Under the pieces are notes generated by a model. It did not search any database, was not told where the DNA came from, and was given only the letters and a program-made list of their open reading frames with translations. This document shows positions 1 through 9,245 of a stretch of DNA of 64,000 nt, piece by piece; the first letter of the stretch is position 1; the number at the start of each line of letters is the position of its first letter. The DNA is from Flavobacterium jejuense (lineage in GTDB: Bacteria; Bacteroidota; Bacteroidia; Flavobacteriales; Flavobacteriaceae). Both the position numbers and the translations under genes were made by a program. The DNA lies in NCBI RefSeq assembly GCF_006491595.2, contig NZ_VEVQ02000008.1, positions 124,001 to 188,000 of the forward strand, written 5' to 3'.

Positions 1-742
1 CTTCTAAATGCTCAAGTGTTCCAATACTTTCAGGAATTGGTTTTAAATATTTGGATTCTTGTTTATCCCCATGATTTAAAGAGTTGTCTAGATTAAGTTT
101 TTTTAATTTTTTTAAATTACCGAAACTATTGGGTAATTTTATTAAGGAATTACTAATTTCTAAAACTTCTAAATTTTCTAATTGGGTAATAATTTCTGGG
201 AATGATTTTAATGAAAGACCTCTTAGTTTTAATTCTTTAAGCTGTTTTAAATTTGTTATAGAATTGGGTATGTTGCTCAATCCACACTCAACTAAATTTA
301 TAGATTCTAATAAATTAAGATTGCTAATTTCGTTAGGTAATAGTTGTTTTTTTAAGAAGTTACCCCAAATTTTAATTTTTTTCAGATTAGGAAAATGAGC
401 AATTATTTGTTTGGTTTCTGTTTCTACATTTTTTACACTTACATATAGTTCCTCAATCTGAGGCATTGGTTTCATTTTGGTAAAATCGCAATCTCTCCAA
501 AGTGTTAAGTTTCTAATATGTTCAAGCTGATCTAAATAATCTGGAGTTTCAAATAAATCTTCTCTAGATGCACCATGAAAGCTTAATTTAGTAATATTTG
601 GATACTCATTTATAATAAGAGGAATTTCAAATTTTTCGGTACAATTATCAAAATGAATTTTGGTTATAGTTTCTGGATGTGTTATTTCTGAAAAATTAAA
701 AGCTTCTTTAGCTAAATCATTTCTTAATTCTTCCGTTGCCAT
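1..742 (-). CDS. Leucine-rich repeat protein, truncated by window edge
   Basis: This reading frame starts with ATG at 742 and runs off the left edge without a stop, giving about 247 residues. The N-terminal 110 residues are not a recognised domain. From about residue 130 the protein holds roughly 23-residue leucine-rich repeats, for example LLESINLVECGLSNIPNS, LKELKLRGLSLKSFPEI and LEVLEISNSLIKLPNS, with the LxxLxLxxxxLxxLP pattern of bacterial or plant-like LRRs. There is no signal peptide at the start, so it is probably cytoplasmic. LRRs bind proteins, but the partner is unknown. A TAnnTTTG box lies 28 bp upstream. It is divergent from the decayed ankyrin gene, another repeat-type interaction protein. 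The LRR call is firm; the function is unknown. Confidence 0.75.
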   Translation of the reverse strand, partial: MATEELRNDLAKEAFNFSEITHPETITKIHFDNCTEKFEIPLIINEYPNITKLSFHGASREDLFETPDYLDQLEHIRNLTLWRDCDFTKMKPMPQIEELYVSVKNVETETKQIIAHFPNLKKIKIWGNFLKKQLLPNEISNLNLLESINLVECGLSNIPNSITNLKQLKELKLRGLSLKSFPEIITQLENLEVLEISNSLIKLPNSFGNLKKLKKLNLDNSLNHGDKQESKYLKPIPESIGTLEHLE

Positions 743-769
743 ATTATTTGCTTCTTATTTATTTGATTA

Positions 770-777
770 CAAATATA
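770..777 (-). promoter_or_regulatory. -7 box of the LRR gene promoter
   Basis: The minus strand reads TATATTTG, a perfect match to the Bacteroidetes sigma-ABfrA -7 element TAnnTTTG, 28 bp before the start codon at 742. No clear -33 TTG is seen at the usual spacing. Confidence 0.45.
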
Positions 778-889
778 ATGGTGTAAGAATTTTAAGAATC
801 ACTATAAATAGTGATTTTAAATTTTTTGAACAGTATTATCTTTACAGAAGTTATAAAATTGAAGTTTTAAGACGAATAAAAATAATGAG

Positions 890-1876
890 TTGTCAATTGA
901 ACTGTTTGAATTATTAGATAAATATAAATATACTGCTGATTTAGTTAAAAAAGCCGTTGAGGTCTTAAAGAAAGGAGCTGACTCAACTTATAAGCAAGAT
1001 AATTATCCATTTGAAACAAGTTTATATAAATGTTTGTCTTCAGACGAAAGTTTATATAAATTTGATATGGTTAAAATTTTGATTCAAAACGGAGCAGATG
1101 TTAATTTGGCAGCTGATATTTTTTCTCCATTGAGCCAGGCTGTAATGAAAAATGATATTGAAATTATTGAACTTTTACTGGAAAATGGAGCGGATGATTT
1201 AGGTAACTCTTTAAGATGCGCAATTGAACGAGATAATATAGAAGTAGTGCAATTATTAATCAATAATGGTGCTAATGTTAATCATTTTGAAGAGTATAAT
1301 TGTTCCTTTTTGGAATTTTGTAATGAACCTTTTAGATGTAAAAAGGATTATGATTATGAAAAAGCACCAGGTTTAGCAATTGCAGAATTGTTAATTAGTT
1401 GCGGTGCAAATCCTGATGGAATAAAAAATGCAGCATCAAGTCCATTATCAGAAGCAATAAGACATGGTTTTATAGATTTAGTAAACTTATTGTTAGAAAA
1501 TGGAGCAAAATTTGAGGATCAATTTATTTTTTGTTGTAAAACACCGTAGAAATGACCAAATTCTTATTGGAAAAAGAGATGTTTGTTAATAAGTTTTGTA
1601 AAAACAATAGAGGAGAAAATGTACTTATCTATAATGCGATGCAATCCGATTATGAATTAGTAGATTATTGGATTAAATTCTGGAATTGAACTATATGATT
1701 TTGATAAACAAGGTTTTACTGCTTTTCATTATTTGATTATGAAAGAGAAAATGACAATTTTTGAACGATTTTTGCCTTATTTTGATATTCATAAATGTAA
1801 TGCAATAGAGCCAATCTTAGATTTAATAGATAATAAAAAAATGAAATTACGGATAAAAGAATTGTTAAACGTTTAA
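890..1876 (+). pseudogene. Ankyrin-repeat protein gene broken by frameshifts
   Basis: The main open segment (890-1549, 219 residues, TTG as its first possible start) contains ankyrin repeats such as ILIQNGADVNLA, LLLENGADD and LLINNGANVNHF. It stops at a TAG near 1547. Coding for the same family continues in another frame from about 1551 (MTKFLLEKEMFVNKF) to about 1688, and then in a third frame (SGIELYDFDKQGFTAFHY) to a TAA at 1874-1876. An ATG at 885 is out of frame with the main segment, so the start may also be damaged. The reading is that a gene of about 330 codons has at least two indels. Sequencing error in A/T runs is the alternative. The intact protein would have been a cytoplasmic protein-binding repeat protein with no enzymatic domain visible. 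Confidence 0.7.
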
Positions 1877-1891
1877 TTTTTATAAGCACAA

Positions 1892-2527
1892 TTAATCTAG
1901 CAAACCAAGCTCGATAGCATATTTCACTAAACCAGCTGTGTTTTTTACATTCAATTTAGATAATAAATTCCGTTTGTGGGTATTTACTGTGTTTAGACTA
2001 ATAAATGTTTTTTCGGCAATTTCAGCAGCCGTTAATTGTTTGGCTATTAATATAAGAATTTCTTTTTCTCTATTACTTAACTCTGTAGTTGATGAAAGAT
2101 TTTTTTTAAGAGTAGATTTAAAATCTTTTTGAATTTCGGCTACTTCTTTTGATAAATAACTTTCACCTGAGTTTACTTTTCTTATTGCATATAACAGTTC
2201 ATCTTTTTCAGCATTTTTTAAAAGATACCCGTTTACACCTAAACGATTTAGTTTGGCTATAATATGCGAATTACTATGCGTAGTTAGAATTATGATTTTT
2301 AGTTCTGGATATTTCTTTTTTATAATTTTAGTTACTTCAATTCCATCCATTTCTGGCATGCTGATGTCTAATAGAACTATATCAGCTTTGTTTTTATCTA
2401 ATAAATTGATAAGTTCTTTTCCGTTTACAGCTTTTGCTATTACAGTAACATCAGGAATATTTCTTAGTAAGGAAATAAGTCCTTCTAAAAACATGTTATG
2501 GTCGTCTGCAATGATTAGGTTTATCAT
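1892..2527 (-). CDS. NarL/FixJ-family response regulator
   Basis: A 211-residue protein with an N-terminal receiver domain (about 1-120) and a C-terminal LuxR-type helix-turn-helix (about 148-211). The acidic pair D8-D9, the phosphoacceptor D54 in VLLDISMPEMDG and the conserved K104 are all present, so it should accept phosphate. The HTH carries LSNREKEILILIAKQLTAAE and the recognition-helix region ISLNTVNTHKRNLLSKL. It starts 7 bp after the stop of the histidine kinase gene on the same strand, so the two are one operon and surely a cognate pair. It is a DNA-binding transcription regulator. Its targets are not visible in this window. Confidence 0.92.
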   Translation of the reverse strand: MINLIIADDHNMFLEGLISLLRNIPDVTVIAKAVNGKELINLLDKNKADIVLLDISMPEMDGIEVTKIIKKKYPELKIIILTTHSNSHIIAKLNRLGVNGYLLKNAEKDELLYAIRKVNSGESYLSKEVAEIQKDFKSTLKKNLSSTTELSNREKEILILIAKQLTAAEIAEKTFISLNTVNTHKRNLLSKLNVKNTAGLVKYAIELGLLD

Positions 2528-2534
2528 ACTAATT

Positions 2535-4664
2535 TTATAAAATAGGGATTTCTATATTAAAAATGGCACCTCGATTAGGAGTAGAATCAATATGTAAACT
2601 TCCATTTAAATTGTTAATTCTGTTCTTAATATTGGTTAAGCCAATTCCATCTTTGTTATTTTCAATAGTAAATCCTTTTCCGTTATCTTCAAAAATAACA
2701 CTAAATAAGTTTTCTATCAAATTAAGTTGCAATTCAATGTTAGTTGCATGTGCATGCTTAATTGTATTAGTGATTAATTCTTGTATAATATGATATGTTT
2801 CAGAGAGAATCTTTTCGTCTATGTTATTAATTTTTTCTCTTGGGTGAGCTGAGAGATAAGCTTTGATATTGCTAGATTTAGCTACTTTGTTTTGGTATTC
2901 TTCTACAAACTCACAAAAATTATTCAGATTGAATCTTTTTGGAAGTAAATTATGAGAAATACTTCTTATTTGATTATAGGTTTCATTTATTTGAGAATTA
3001 ATTCTTTTTATTTCATTCTCTTTACCGTAGGAAGAATTAGTAAGTTGTAGTTTTATTGCGGCTAAATTTCCTCCTACACTATCATGAAGTTCTTGAGCAA
3101 TTCGAATACGTTCTTTGTCTTGCCCTTCTATTTCTGCTTTTACAAGTTTTAATTCTTGGTCTTTTAAAATGGCTTTATTTTTTTGTTCGCTAATTTCTTT
3201 TTGTTTTTTATTAATTAGAATTTGAGCCTTTTGTTTTTGATAATACACAAATGATAACGCTATAATTGGAATTAATAATACTAAAAAACCGATAATTACA
3301 ATGTTTCTTACTTGTTTTTCTCTTAGTATTTCAGATTCTTTTATTTGTTTGTCTTTCTTTAAGAGATTAATTTGGGTAACTTTTTTTTGAGTAATTTCTT
3401 TTAATTTTAATAATTCGTTTTCATTTTGTTTTTTTTCTATAGCCTTTTGTAGGTTTAAGTTTTCTATAGTTTTTTCTTGGTTTTTGAGAAGCAACACTTT
3501 ATTGTTGTTTTTAAACGTTAGGTCTTTTATTTCATTCTCCTTTTGTAACGTTTTAAATTTTATGTCTAATTCATTTATATCTTGATCATTCTGCATTTTT
3601 GCAATAGAATCTTTCACTTCTGAATATCTTGTCATTAATGCATACGCACTTTGATAATCGTTTTGATAAACTGCTATTTCTTTAAGTTTCAAATAAATTT
3701 CTTTTTGCTGATTTAAAAGGTTATATGCTAATGCAATATGAAGTGCGTTCAAGAAGTATAATTTTGACTCTTCATATCTTTTTTGCAAATAAAGTATTCT
3801 GCCTATATTTTGATTTGTTATAGATTCTATTCCATAAAGTTCGCTTTTTTTTGCGATTTCTAAGGATTCTTCATAATATTCCAAAGCCTCTTTGTGTTTC
3901 CCTATGTCTTCATAGTTCTCACCCATATTTAATGCACTAAGAGATTGACATTGAAAATTATTTTGTTCTTTGCATAGTGAGTTAATTTTTTTTAAATAGT
4001 AATTTGAAGATTCATATTCTTTTTTAAACCCATAAATAGCCCCTAAGTTAACATGGCTACCAATGGTTATTTCACTATCTTCTTTATAATCAAGGCATTG
4101 TTTGAAATATTTTATAGCATTAGTGAAATCTCCTAATTTCATATAAATATTTGCTAACCCATGTAAATTAACATAATAGGGATAGCCTTTCTTTTGTTTT
4201 TCAACAATTTCAATCCCTTTTAAATGGTATTTTTTACTAGCTTCAAAAAGACCTCTTTTGTTATTGGATAGTGCGAGTAAATTGTAACTGCTAGAGGCCA
4301 AAATTCTTCTTAAAGAATCGTTTGCTATTGCTTCTGTGTTTTTTAGTGCTTTATTTGCATAAAATGACATGGAATCTAATTGTGTCTTTTTATTAAAATA
4401 ATAGGAAAGTATAATATTTAGCCGAACATTAGACTCTTTTGTTTTTAATAATTTGATAAGTCTTTTAGCTTCTGCATAAGCTTTCTCTTCCTCATTATTG
4501 TTTAAGAGATCAAATGTAGCATCTGTGCGAGTTTTTTCAAGTATCGCTAAATTCTCTTGGTTGAGAGTGATGTTTTTGTTTTTTACTTCTTGTCCATTCG
4601 CATTTGATAGAAAAAAAATAAAAGTAGAAAAAATAAAAAATTTTGAAATATAATTTGACATCAA
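2535..4664 (-). CDS. TPR-containing NarX/DesK-type sensor histidine kinase
   Basis: A 709-residue protein with an N-terminal signal peptide, a sensor region of tetratricopeptide repeats (about 130-345), a long coiled coil (about 365-450), one membrane helix (about 451-474), a second short coiled coil and a HisKA_3/HATPase_c kinase core. The phosphoacceptor is H527 in AQELHDSVGGNLAA. The N box is QELITNTIKHAHA and the G box is DNGKGF followed by DGIGLTNIKNRI. With the signal peptide, the TPR sensor is placed in the periplasm. Such TPR kinases of Bacteroidetes are paired with LuxR-type regulators, as here with the gene 7 bp downstream. The ligand is unknown. The first codon used is the first of two consecutive ATGs. 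Confidence 0.9.
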   Translation of the reverse strand: MMSNYISKFFIFSTFIFFLSNANGQEVKNKNITLNQENLAILEKTRTDATFDLLNNNEEEKAYAEAKRLIKLLKTKESNVRLNIILSYYFNKKTQLDSMSFYANKALKNTEAIANDSLRRILASSSYNLLALSNNKRGLFEASKKYHLKGIEIVEKQKKGYPYYVNLHGLANIYMKLGDFTNAIKYFKQCLDYKEDSEITIGSHVNLGAIYGFKKEYESSNYYLKKINSLCKEQNNFQCQSLSALNMGENYEDIGKHKEALEYYEESLEIAKKSELYGIESITNQNIGRILYLQKRYEESKLYFLNALHIALAYNLLNQQKEIYLKLKEIAVYQNDYQSAYALMTRYSEVKDSIAKMQNDQDINELDIKFKTLQKENEIKDLTFKNNNKVLLLKNQEKTIENLNLQKAIEKKQNENELLKLKEITQKKVTQINLLKKDKQIKESEILREKQVRNIVIIGFLVLLIPIIALSFVYYQKQKAQILINKKQKEISEQKNKAILKDQELKLVKAEIEGQDKERIRIAQELHDSVGGNLAAIKLQLTNSSYGKENEIKRINSQINETYNQIRSISHNLLPKRFNLNNFCEFVEEYQNKVAKSSNIKAYLSAHPREKINNIDEKILSETYHIIQELITNTIKHAHATNIELQLNLIENLFSVIFEDNGKGFTIENNKDGIGLTNIKNRINNLNGSLHIDSTPNRGAIFNIEIPIL

Positions 4665-4719
4665 TAACTAATCTGATTGTTTTGCGATAAAATAATTAGC
4701 GACGTAAAGATAGTATTTA

Positions 4720-5163
4720 TTAGTAAATCATTTTTTTTATAACATAAGTTACAATCCCCCAAATCATAAATTCGTTTTCTTCTAAAACTTCAATAGGTTT
4801 ATAGGAATCGTTTTCAGGTTGTAAAAACAGCTTTTGGTTTGTGATTTTTATTCGTTTTACAGTGAATTCTCCATCAATATAACAAATAGCAATTTTATTA
4901 TCACTAGGTTCTAGGCTTCTGTCAATCACTAAAATGTCACCATTATCAATTCCTGCTCCAGTCATGGAATTTCCAATAGCTTTAGCATAAAAAGTAGCCT
5001 CTTTGTTTTTAATCAAAAATGAATCAAGACTTATTTTTGTTTCTTCGAAATCGGAAGCAGGTGAAGGGAATCCAGCCTTTATACCTTCTGAAATATAAGG
5101 AAGTTCGGTTCCATTATCAAAACTGGGAATGAAAAAATGTAGTTTGTTATCTTTGTCTAACAT
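4720..5163 (-). CDS. umuD: UmuD-like LexA-family autoprotease, DNA polymerase V accessory subunit
   Basis: A 147-residue S24-family protein. It has the self-cleavage site A30-G31 (GIKAGFPSPA), the catalytic serine S66 in GNSMTGAGI and the catalytic lysine K103 in FTVKRIK. As in UmuD, there is no DNA-binding domain before the cleavage site. RecA-stimulated cleavage should produce the active form that works with the UmuC-type polymerase. The gene follows umuC and overlaps it by 7 bp, so the two are translationally coupled. The order umuC-umuD is the reverse of the enterobacterial operon. Regulation by the SOS response is expected from the family; no operator was recognised. Confidence 0.92.
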   Translation of the reverse strand: MLDKDNKLHFFIPSFDNGTELPYISEGIKAGFPSPASDFEETKISLDSFLIKNKEATFYAKAIGNSMTGAGIDNGDILVIDRSLEPSDNKIAICYIDGEFTVKRIKITNQKLFLQPENDSYKPIEVLEENEFMIWGIVTYVIKKMIY

Positions 5164-6419
5164 TTTACTTCTAGTATTTCCTTAATATTTGTGGTGTATC
5201 TTCTTGATAAATGATTTTGTTTCATTTTCCAGGTTTTTTTTAAATCCTGATTGCCTAATTTTATTTTTCGTTCACCAGTTTTTAGCTGAAAATCATCCAT
5301 TATTTTCATTAACAATTGGTGTTTTGGATTTTCTTCTTCAAATAAATTAAATTGTTTTTCGTTTTGTGGAATAATTTGGGTTACAATAACACCTGCTTTT
5401 TTGTAAACGTCACCTTCATTATAAATTTCTTCTAACATTTTTATGGCGATATTACTAATTGTTATTCCAGAATTTGTTCCAAAAGGCAATGTATGCATTT
5501 TGTAAAAGTTATAACGTTCGTTAGGGTTCTTGTACTTGTCTTTTCTAAGATAAATTATCACATTATAACAACATGATTCTTGTTTGCGAAGTTTTTCAGC
5601 ACAGACCATTGCAAAGGTGGATATTCTTTCTTTTAATTCAGAATACTTAGAAATGTTTTTTTCAAAACTTCTTGTTATGGCAATGCTTTTTTTGTTTTTT
5701 GGTTCTTCAATGTCAATAACTGATTTTCCTTCTAATTCATATTTTAAACGTAATCCTACAACGCCCATTTCTTTCTTAATAAAGGCTTCATTATGGGTTT
5801 GAATAAAGTCATAAGCGGTTAAAATATTTTTTGCTTTCATTTTTTTACTTAAACGAAAACCAATTCCCCAAACATCTTGGATTTTAGTCCACTTTAGTGC
5901 TTTTTCTCTTTTTTCATCAGTATCGATGACGTAAACGCCATTTGTGTGTTCAGGAAATTTTCTTGCAATTTTGTTGGCTACTTTTGAAAGTGCTTTACTT
6001 GGTGCAAATCCAATGCTTGTTGGAATGCTTGTCCATTTCCTAACTCTTGTTTTTATTTGCAAACCATATTTTTGAAAATCTTCGATTAGCATTCCATCAA
6101 AGTTAAGAAAAGCTTCATCTATACTATAAACTTCTACACAAGGGGTGAAATATTCTAAAATTTTCATCACCCTGTTGCTGAGGTCTCCATATAAGGAATA
6201 ATTGGAAGAAAATACTTTTACGTTATGTTGTTGTAATAATGTTTTTACCTTAAATTCAGGAACACCCATTGGAATTCCTAATTTTTTAGCTTCATCACTT
6301 CGCGATATAATGCAACCATCATTATTAGATAATATGGCTATTGGCTTTCCATTGTATTGAGGCTGGAAAACGCGTTCGCAAGAAGCGTAAAAATTATTAC
6401 AATCGATTAAAGCATACAT
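5157..6419 (-). CDS. umuC: Y-family translesion DNA polymerase (UmuC-like)
   Basis: A 420-residue Y-family polymerase. The catalytic acidic residues are D6 (YALIDCNNFYASCERVF) and D101-E102 (VYSIDEAFLNFDG). A helix-hairpin-helix thumb region follows (KWTKIQDVWGIGFRLSKKM), and then the little finger and the UmuC-type C-terminal region ending near RRYTTNIKEILEV. Length and ending match UmuC rather than DinB. It makes error-prone copies past DNA lesions in the cytoplasm, together with the UmuD-like protein whose gene overlaps its 3' end. It is transcribed away from the DUF3078 gene's 3' end on the same strand, with a 68-bp gap upstream in which no clear promoter box is seen. Confidence 0.93.
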   Translation of the reverse strand: MYALIDCNNFYASCERVFQPQYNGKPIAILSNNDGCIISRSDEAKKLGIPMGVPEFKVKTLLQQHNVKVFSSNYSLYGDLSNRVMKILEYFTPCVEVYSIDEAFLNFDGMLIEDFQKYGLQIKTRVRKWTSIPTSIGFAPSKALSKVANKIARKFPEHTNGVYVIDTDEKREKALKWTKIQDVWGIGFRLSKKMKAKNILTAYDFIQTHNEAFIKKEMGVVGLRLKYELEGKSVIDIEEPKNKKSIAITRSFEKNISKYSELKERISTFAMVCAEKLRKQESCCYNVIIYLRKDKYKNPNERYNFYKMHTLPFGTNSGITISNIAIKMLEEIYNEGDVYKKAGVIVTQIIPQNEKQFNLFEEENPKHQLLMKIMDDFQLKTGERKIKLGNQDLKKTWKMKQNHLSRRYTTNIKEILEVKC

Positions 6420-6487
6420 TTTGTAAAATTAATTTATAATTTAAACAAAAAGAAGTAATCAAAAGTTAATGTTGATAAGTTGTTTTT

Positions 6488-7432
6488 TTAAAAGACATAA
6501 ACTAAGCCAATACCTAAAATTTGTTTTAATTGAAGTTTTGGTCCTATAATAACTTGTTCGCCATCAATTTCTTCCTTCGCTTTTATATCATCATCGTATA
6601 AAATGTGAGTCCCAATATTTGCTCTTACATATTCATTAATGGTCATGTTGAGTTGTAATTGCCAATCCACATCTATGTTGCCAAAGTTGTTAAGATAGTC
6701 TGTGTATAAACTAATGCGATGTTCTAAATTAATGTTTTTATATACTTCTTTTTCCCATTGATTGGTTATTAGAATACCAACTTCTGTTCTTGATTTTTTT
6801 CCATTTTGAAGTATTTCCCCTGTAACTTCATCAATTATTGCTTTATCCACTCCAAAAGCACCTTGATTGGCTAAACGTTGGTCTAAAACTAAAGTTGTTT
6901 TTTGTGTTAATGGTGATAAGTATAAGTTTAAATTGATGTCTTTTCTAGAATATTCTGCACCAATACCAAGAAATATATAGGCAGGAGCAAAAGGTTTTGA
7001 AATCGCTAATTCTGTATTTGGGTAAGAGTATCCATTAGCAAATTGTGTATTAAAAGTGAATTTTCCTCCATAAAACCAATTGGAAAGCGTATCTTTTCTA
7101 AAACCTATGGCTGAATTAATTTGTAGTTGGTCGTCTGTCTTTCTTACTTCTTGTCCTTCTTGTTTGTTAATTCCATAACGAAAAATTAATTCGTTTTTCC
7201 AGTTCAAATTCTTTTTTGAATATTCGCGGACAAAGTTTCCTTTTAATAACCCAGAAACAGAGTTGTTTCCACCAGCATTCCAGTTTACAAAGGTAATTTG
7301 TGAAATGTCTAAACCAACTTTATTGTTTTTTTTCCAATAAGAAATGGTATCAGGTAATTGTGTTCTAATGATTTGGGCATAATTAGATTGAATCGTAAAT
7401 AATAAAAACCCTAGTAGGAAGGCTTTCTTCAT
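6488..7432 (-). CDS. DUF3078 family outer-membrane-type protein
   Basis: A 314-residue protein with a clean signal peptide (about 1-19, ending NYAQ), rich in aromatic beta-strand patterns such as WYGGKFTFNTQFANGY, and ending in an aromatic residue (GLVYVF), as outer-membrane barrels do. It matches the DUF3078 family of Bacteroidetes, including the NWNAGGNNS segment. The gene starts 2 bp after the dxs stop on the same strand, an arrangement I recall as common in flavobacteria, so it is cotranscribed with dxs. No enzymatic motif is seen. An outer-membrane location is inferred from the strand pattern and the C-terminal residue. Its role is unknown. Confidence 0.8.
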   Translation of the reverse strand: MKKAFLLGFLLFTIQSNYAQIIRTQLPDTISYWKKNNKVGLDISQITFVNWNAGGNNSVSGLLKGNFVREYSKKNLNWKNELIFRYGINKQEGQEVRKTDDQLQINSAIGFRKDTLSNWFYGGKFTFNTQFANGYSYPNTELAISKPFAPAYIFLGIGAEYSRKDINLNLYLSPLTQKTTLVLDQRLANQGAFGVDKAIIDEVTGEILQNGKKSRTEVGILITNQWEKEVYKNINLEHRISLYTDYLNNFGNIDVDWQLQLNMTINEYVRANIGTHILYDDDIKAKEEIDGEQVIIGPKLQLKQILGIGLVYVF

Positions 7433-7434
7433 AA

Positions 7435-9207
7435 TTAAATTAAAATATTGATTTGGTTAATAATACTGTTAACGTCTAGTTGGCAAATTTGTTGTAATTC
7501 TTTAATGTTTCCATGTTCGATAAAGGAATCTGAAACACCAAGATTAACGACCTTATTTGGATGGCAATTTTCTAATATATATTGATTAATGAGTGAACCA
7601 AAACCACCTATTATGACACCGTCTTCAATGGTTATGATAGTTTTGTATTGGTTGCAAATTTTTGCTAATATAGTTTTATCTAATGGTTTTACAAAAGGGA
7701 AATGATAATGTGATACAATATTAGGTTGGTTAGATAATGGAATTGCTTTGTTTACATTTTTTCCAATAGTTCCTGTTGAAAGAAAAGCGATTTTTGATCC
7801 TTTTTTTAATTGTTTGGCTGTGCCAATTTCAACCTTGTTAAATGGTTTTTGCCAATCAACAATCTCTCCTCTTCCTCTTGGATAACGAATGGCAATTGGG
7901 TATTCCAAACCTAGTTGAGCAGTATACATTATGTTTCGTAACTCAATTTCGTCTATTGGAGCTGAAATAATTAAATTAGGAATACAATTTAAATAAGCAA
8001 TATCAAAGACACCATGATGAGTAGCTCCATCTTCACCTACTAAACCAGCTCGGTCCAAGCAAAAAATAACTGGTAATTTCTGTAAAGCTACATCATGAAT
8101 AACTTGATCATAAGCACGTTGTAAAAAGGTAGAATAAATATTACAAAAAACAACCATTCCTTGTGTTGCCATTCCTGCTGATAAAGTAACTGCATGTTGT
8201 TCGGCAATACCTACATCAAAAGCTCTTTCAGGAATTGTTTCCATCATGTATTTCATAGAAGAACCAGAAGGCATAGCAGGAGTTATACCAATAATTTTTT
8301 CGTTTTGTTTGGCTAATTCTACTAAAGTATGTCCAAAAACATCTTGAAATTTTGGGGGCAATCCTTCTTCATTTTTTGGATGAATTTTACCAGTTTTGGC
8401 CTCAAATTTACCTGGAGCGTGGTATTTTACCTGATGTTCTTCTGCTAATTGTAAGCCTTTCCCTTTTGTCGTTATTACATGAAGGAATTTCGGACCTTTT
8501 ACCTTTTTTAATCGGTTTAATTCCGAAATTAATTTAGGTAAATCATGACCATCAATAGGTCCAGAATAATCAAAATTTAAAGACTTAATGATATTATTTT
8601 GTTTTGGATTTTTCCCTTCTTTTACAGCGGTTAAGTAGTCTTTTAAAGCACCTACACTTGGGTCAATTCCAATGGCATTATCGTTTAAAATTACTAATAG
8701 GTTAGCATTGGTAACTCCTGCGTGATTTAAACCCTCAAACGCCATTCCACTAGCAATTGAAGCATCACCTATAACTGCTATATGTTGTTTTTCTGTTTCT
8801 CCTTTTAGTAGAGAAGCCATTGCCATTCCTAAAGCTGCTGAGATTGAAGTTGAAGAATGACCAACACCAAAAGTGTCATAAATGCTTTCACTTCTTTTCG
8901 GGAAACCAGAAATACCGTTTAAATCTCTATTGGTGTGAAAAAGATTCTTTCTTTCCGTTAGGATTTTATGTCCATAGGCTTGATGTCCTACGTCCCAAAC
9001 CAATAAATCTTCGGGAGTATTAAAGACATAATGTAGCGCAATAGTTAATTCAATAACCCCTAGACTTGCTCCTAAATGACCTTCTTTTTGTGAAATGATT
9101 TCAATAATAAAATCCCTCAATTCTTTGGCAAGTTGAGGTAATTGATCTTCAGAAAATTTTCTTAAATCAATAGGGCTTGATATTTTAGAAAGTAAATTTT
9201 CTTTCAT
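7435..9207 (-). CDS. dxs: 1-deoxy-D-xylulose-5-phosphate synthase
   Basis: A 590-residue transketolase-family enzyme, slightly shorter than the proteobacterial form, which is usual for flavobacteria. It joins pyruvate and glyceraldehyde 3-phosphate, the first step of the MEP isoprenoid pathway, using thiamine diphosphate. Visible motifs are DVGHQAYGHKIL, GHSSTSISAALGMA, the TPP and metal binding segment GDASIASGMAFEGLNHAG with NDN downstream, and the transketolase pyrimidine domain GIAEQHAVTLSAG and EDGATHHG. The C-terminal transketolase domain contains EDGVIIGGFGS. It leads a two-gene unit with the DUF3078 gene. The promoter lies in the 38-bp divergent gap with tadA, extremely close to the start codon. 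Confidence 0.96.
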   Translation of the reverse strand: MKENLLSKISSPIDLRKFSEDQLPQLAKELRDFIIEIISQKEGHLGASLGVIELTIALHYVFNTPEDLLVWDVGHQAYGHKILTERKNLFHTNRDLNGISGFPKRSESIYDTFGVGHSSTSISAALGMAMASLLKGETEKQHIAVIGDASIASGMAFEGLNHAGVTNANLLVILNDNAIGIDPSVGALKDYLTAVKEGKNPKQNNIIKSLNFDYSGPIDGHDLPKLISELNRLKKVKGPKFLHVITTKGKGLQLAEEHQVKYHAPGKFEAKTGKIHPKNEEGLPPKFQDVFGHTLVELAKQNEKIIGITPAMPSGSSMKYMMETIPERAFDVGIAEQHAVTLSAGMATQGMVVFCNIYSTFLQRAYDQVIHDVALQKLPVIFCLDRAGLVGEDGATHHGVFDIAYLNCIPNLIISAPIDEIELRNIMYTAQLGLEYPIAIRYPRGRGEIVDWQKPFNKVEIGTAKQLKKGSKIAFLSTGTIGKNVNKAIPLSNQPNIVSHYHFPFVKPLDKTILAKICNQYKTIITIEDGVIIGGFGSLINQYILENCHPNKVVNLGVSDSFIEHGNIKELQQICQLDVNSIINQINILI

Positions 9208-9208
9208 C

Positions 9209-9245
9209 TTGCAAAAGTAATAATTGGAAATTGTAATTTTGACAA
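9209..9245. promoter_or_regulatory. Divergent near-leaderless promoters of dxs and tadA
   Basis: The 38-bp gap holds two outward-facing -7 boxes. On the plus strand TAATTTTG (9234-9241) ends 4 bp before the tadA ATG, with TTG at 9209-9211. On the minus strand TACTTTTG (9219-9212) ends 4 bp before the dxs ATG, with TTG at 9245-9243. Given the usual few-base distance from -7 box to start site, both transcripts would begin at or next to their start codons. The box matches are direct; the start sites are inferred. Confidence 0.5.

Noticed and set aside
660..917. 85-residue open frame between the LRR and ankyrin genes
   Set aside because: It is antisense to the LRR gene start and has no family features; the real genes on both sides explain the DNA.
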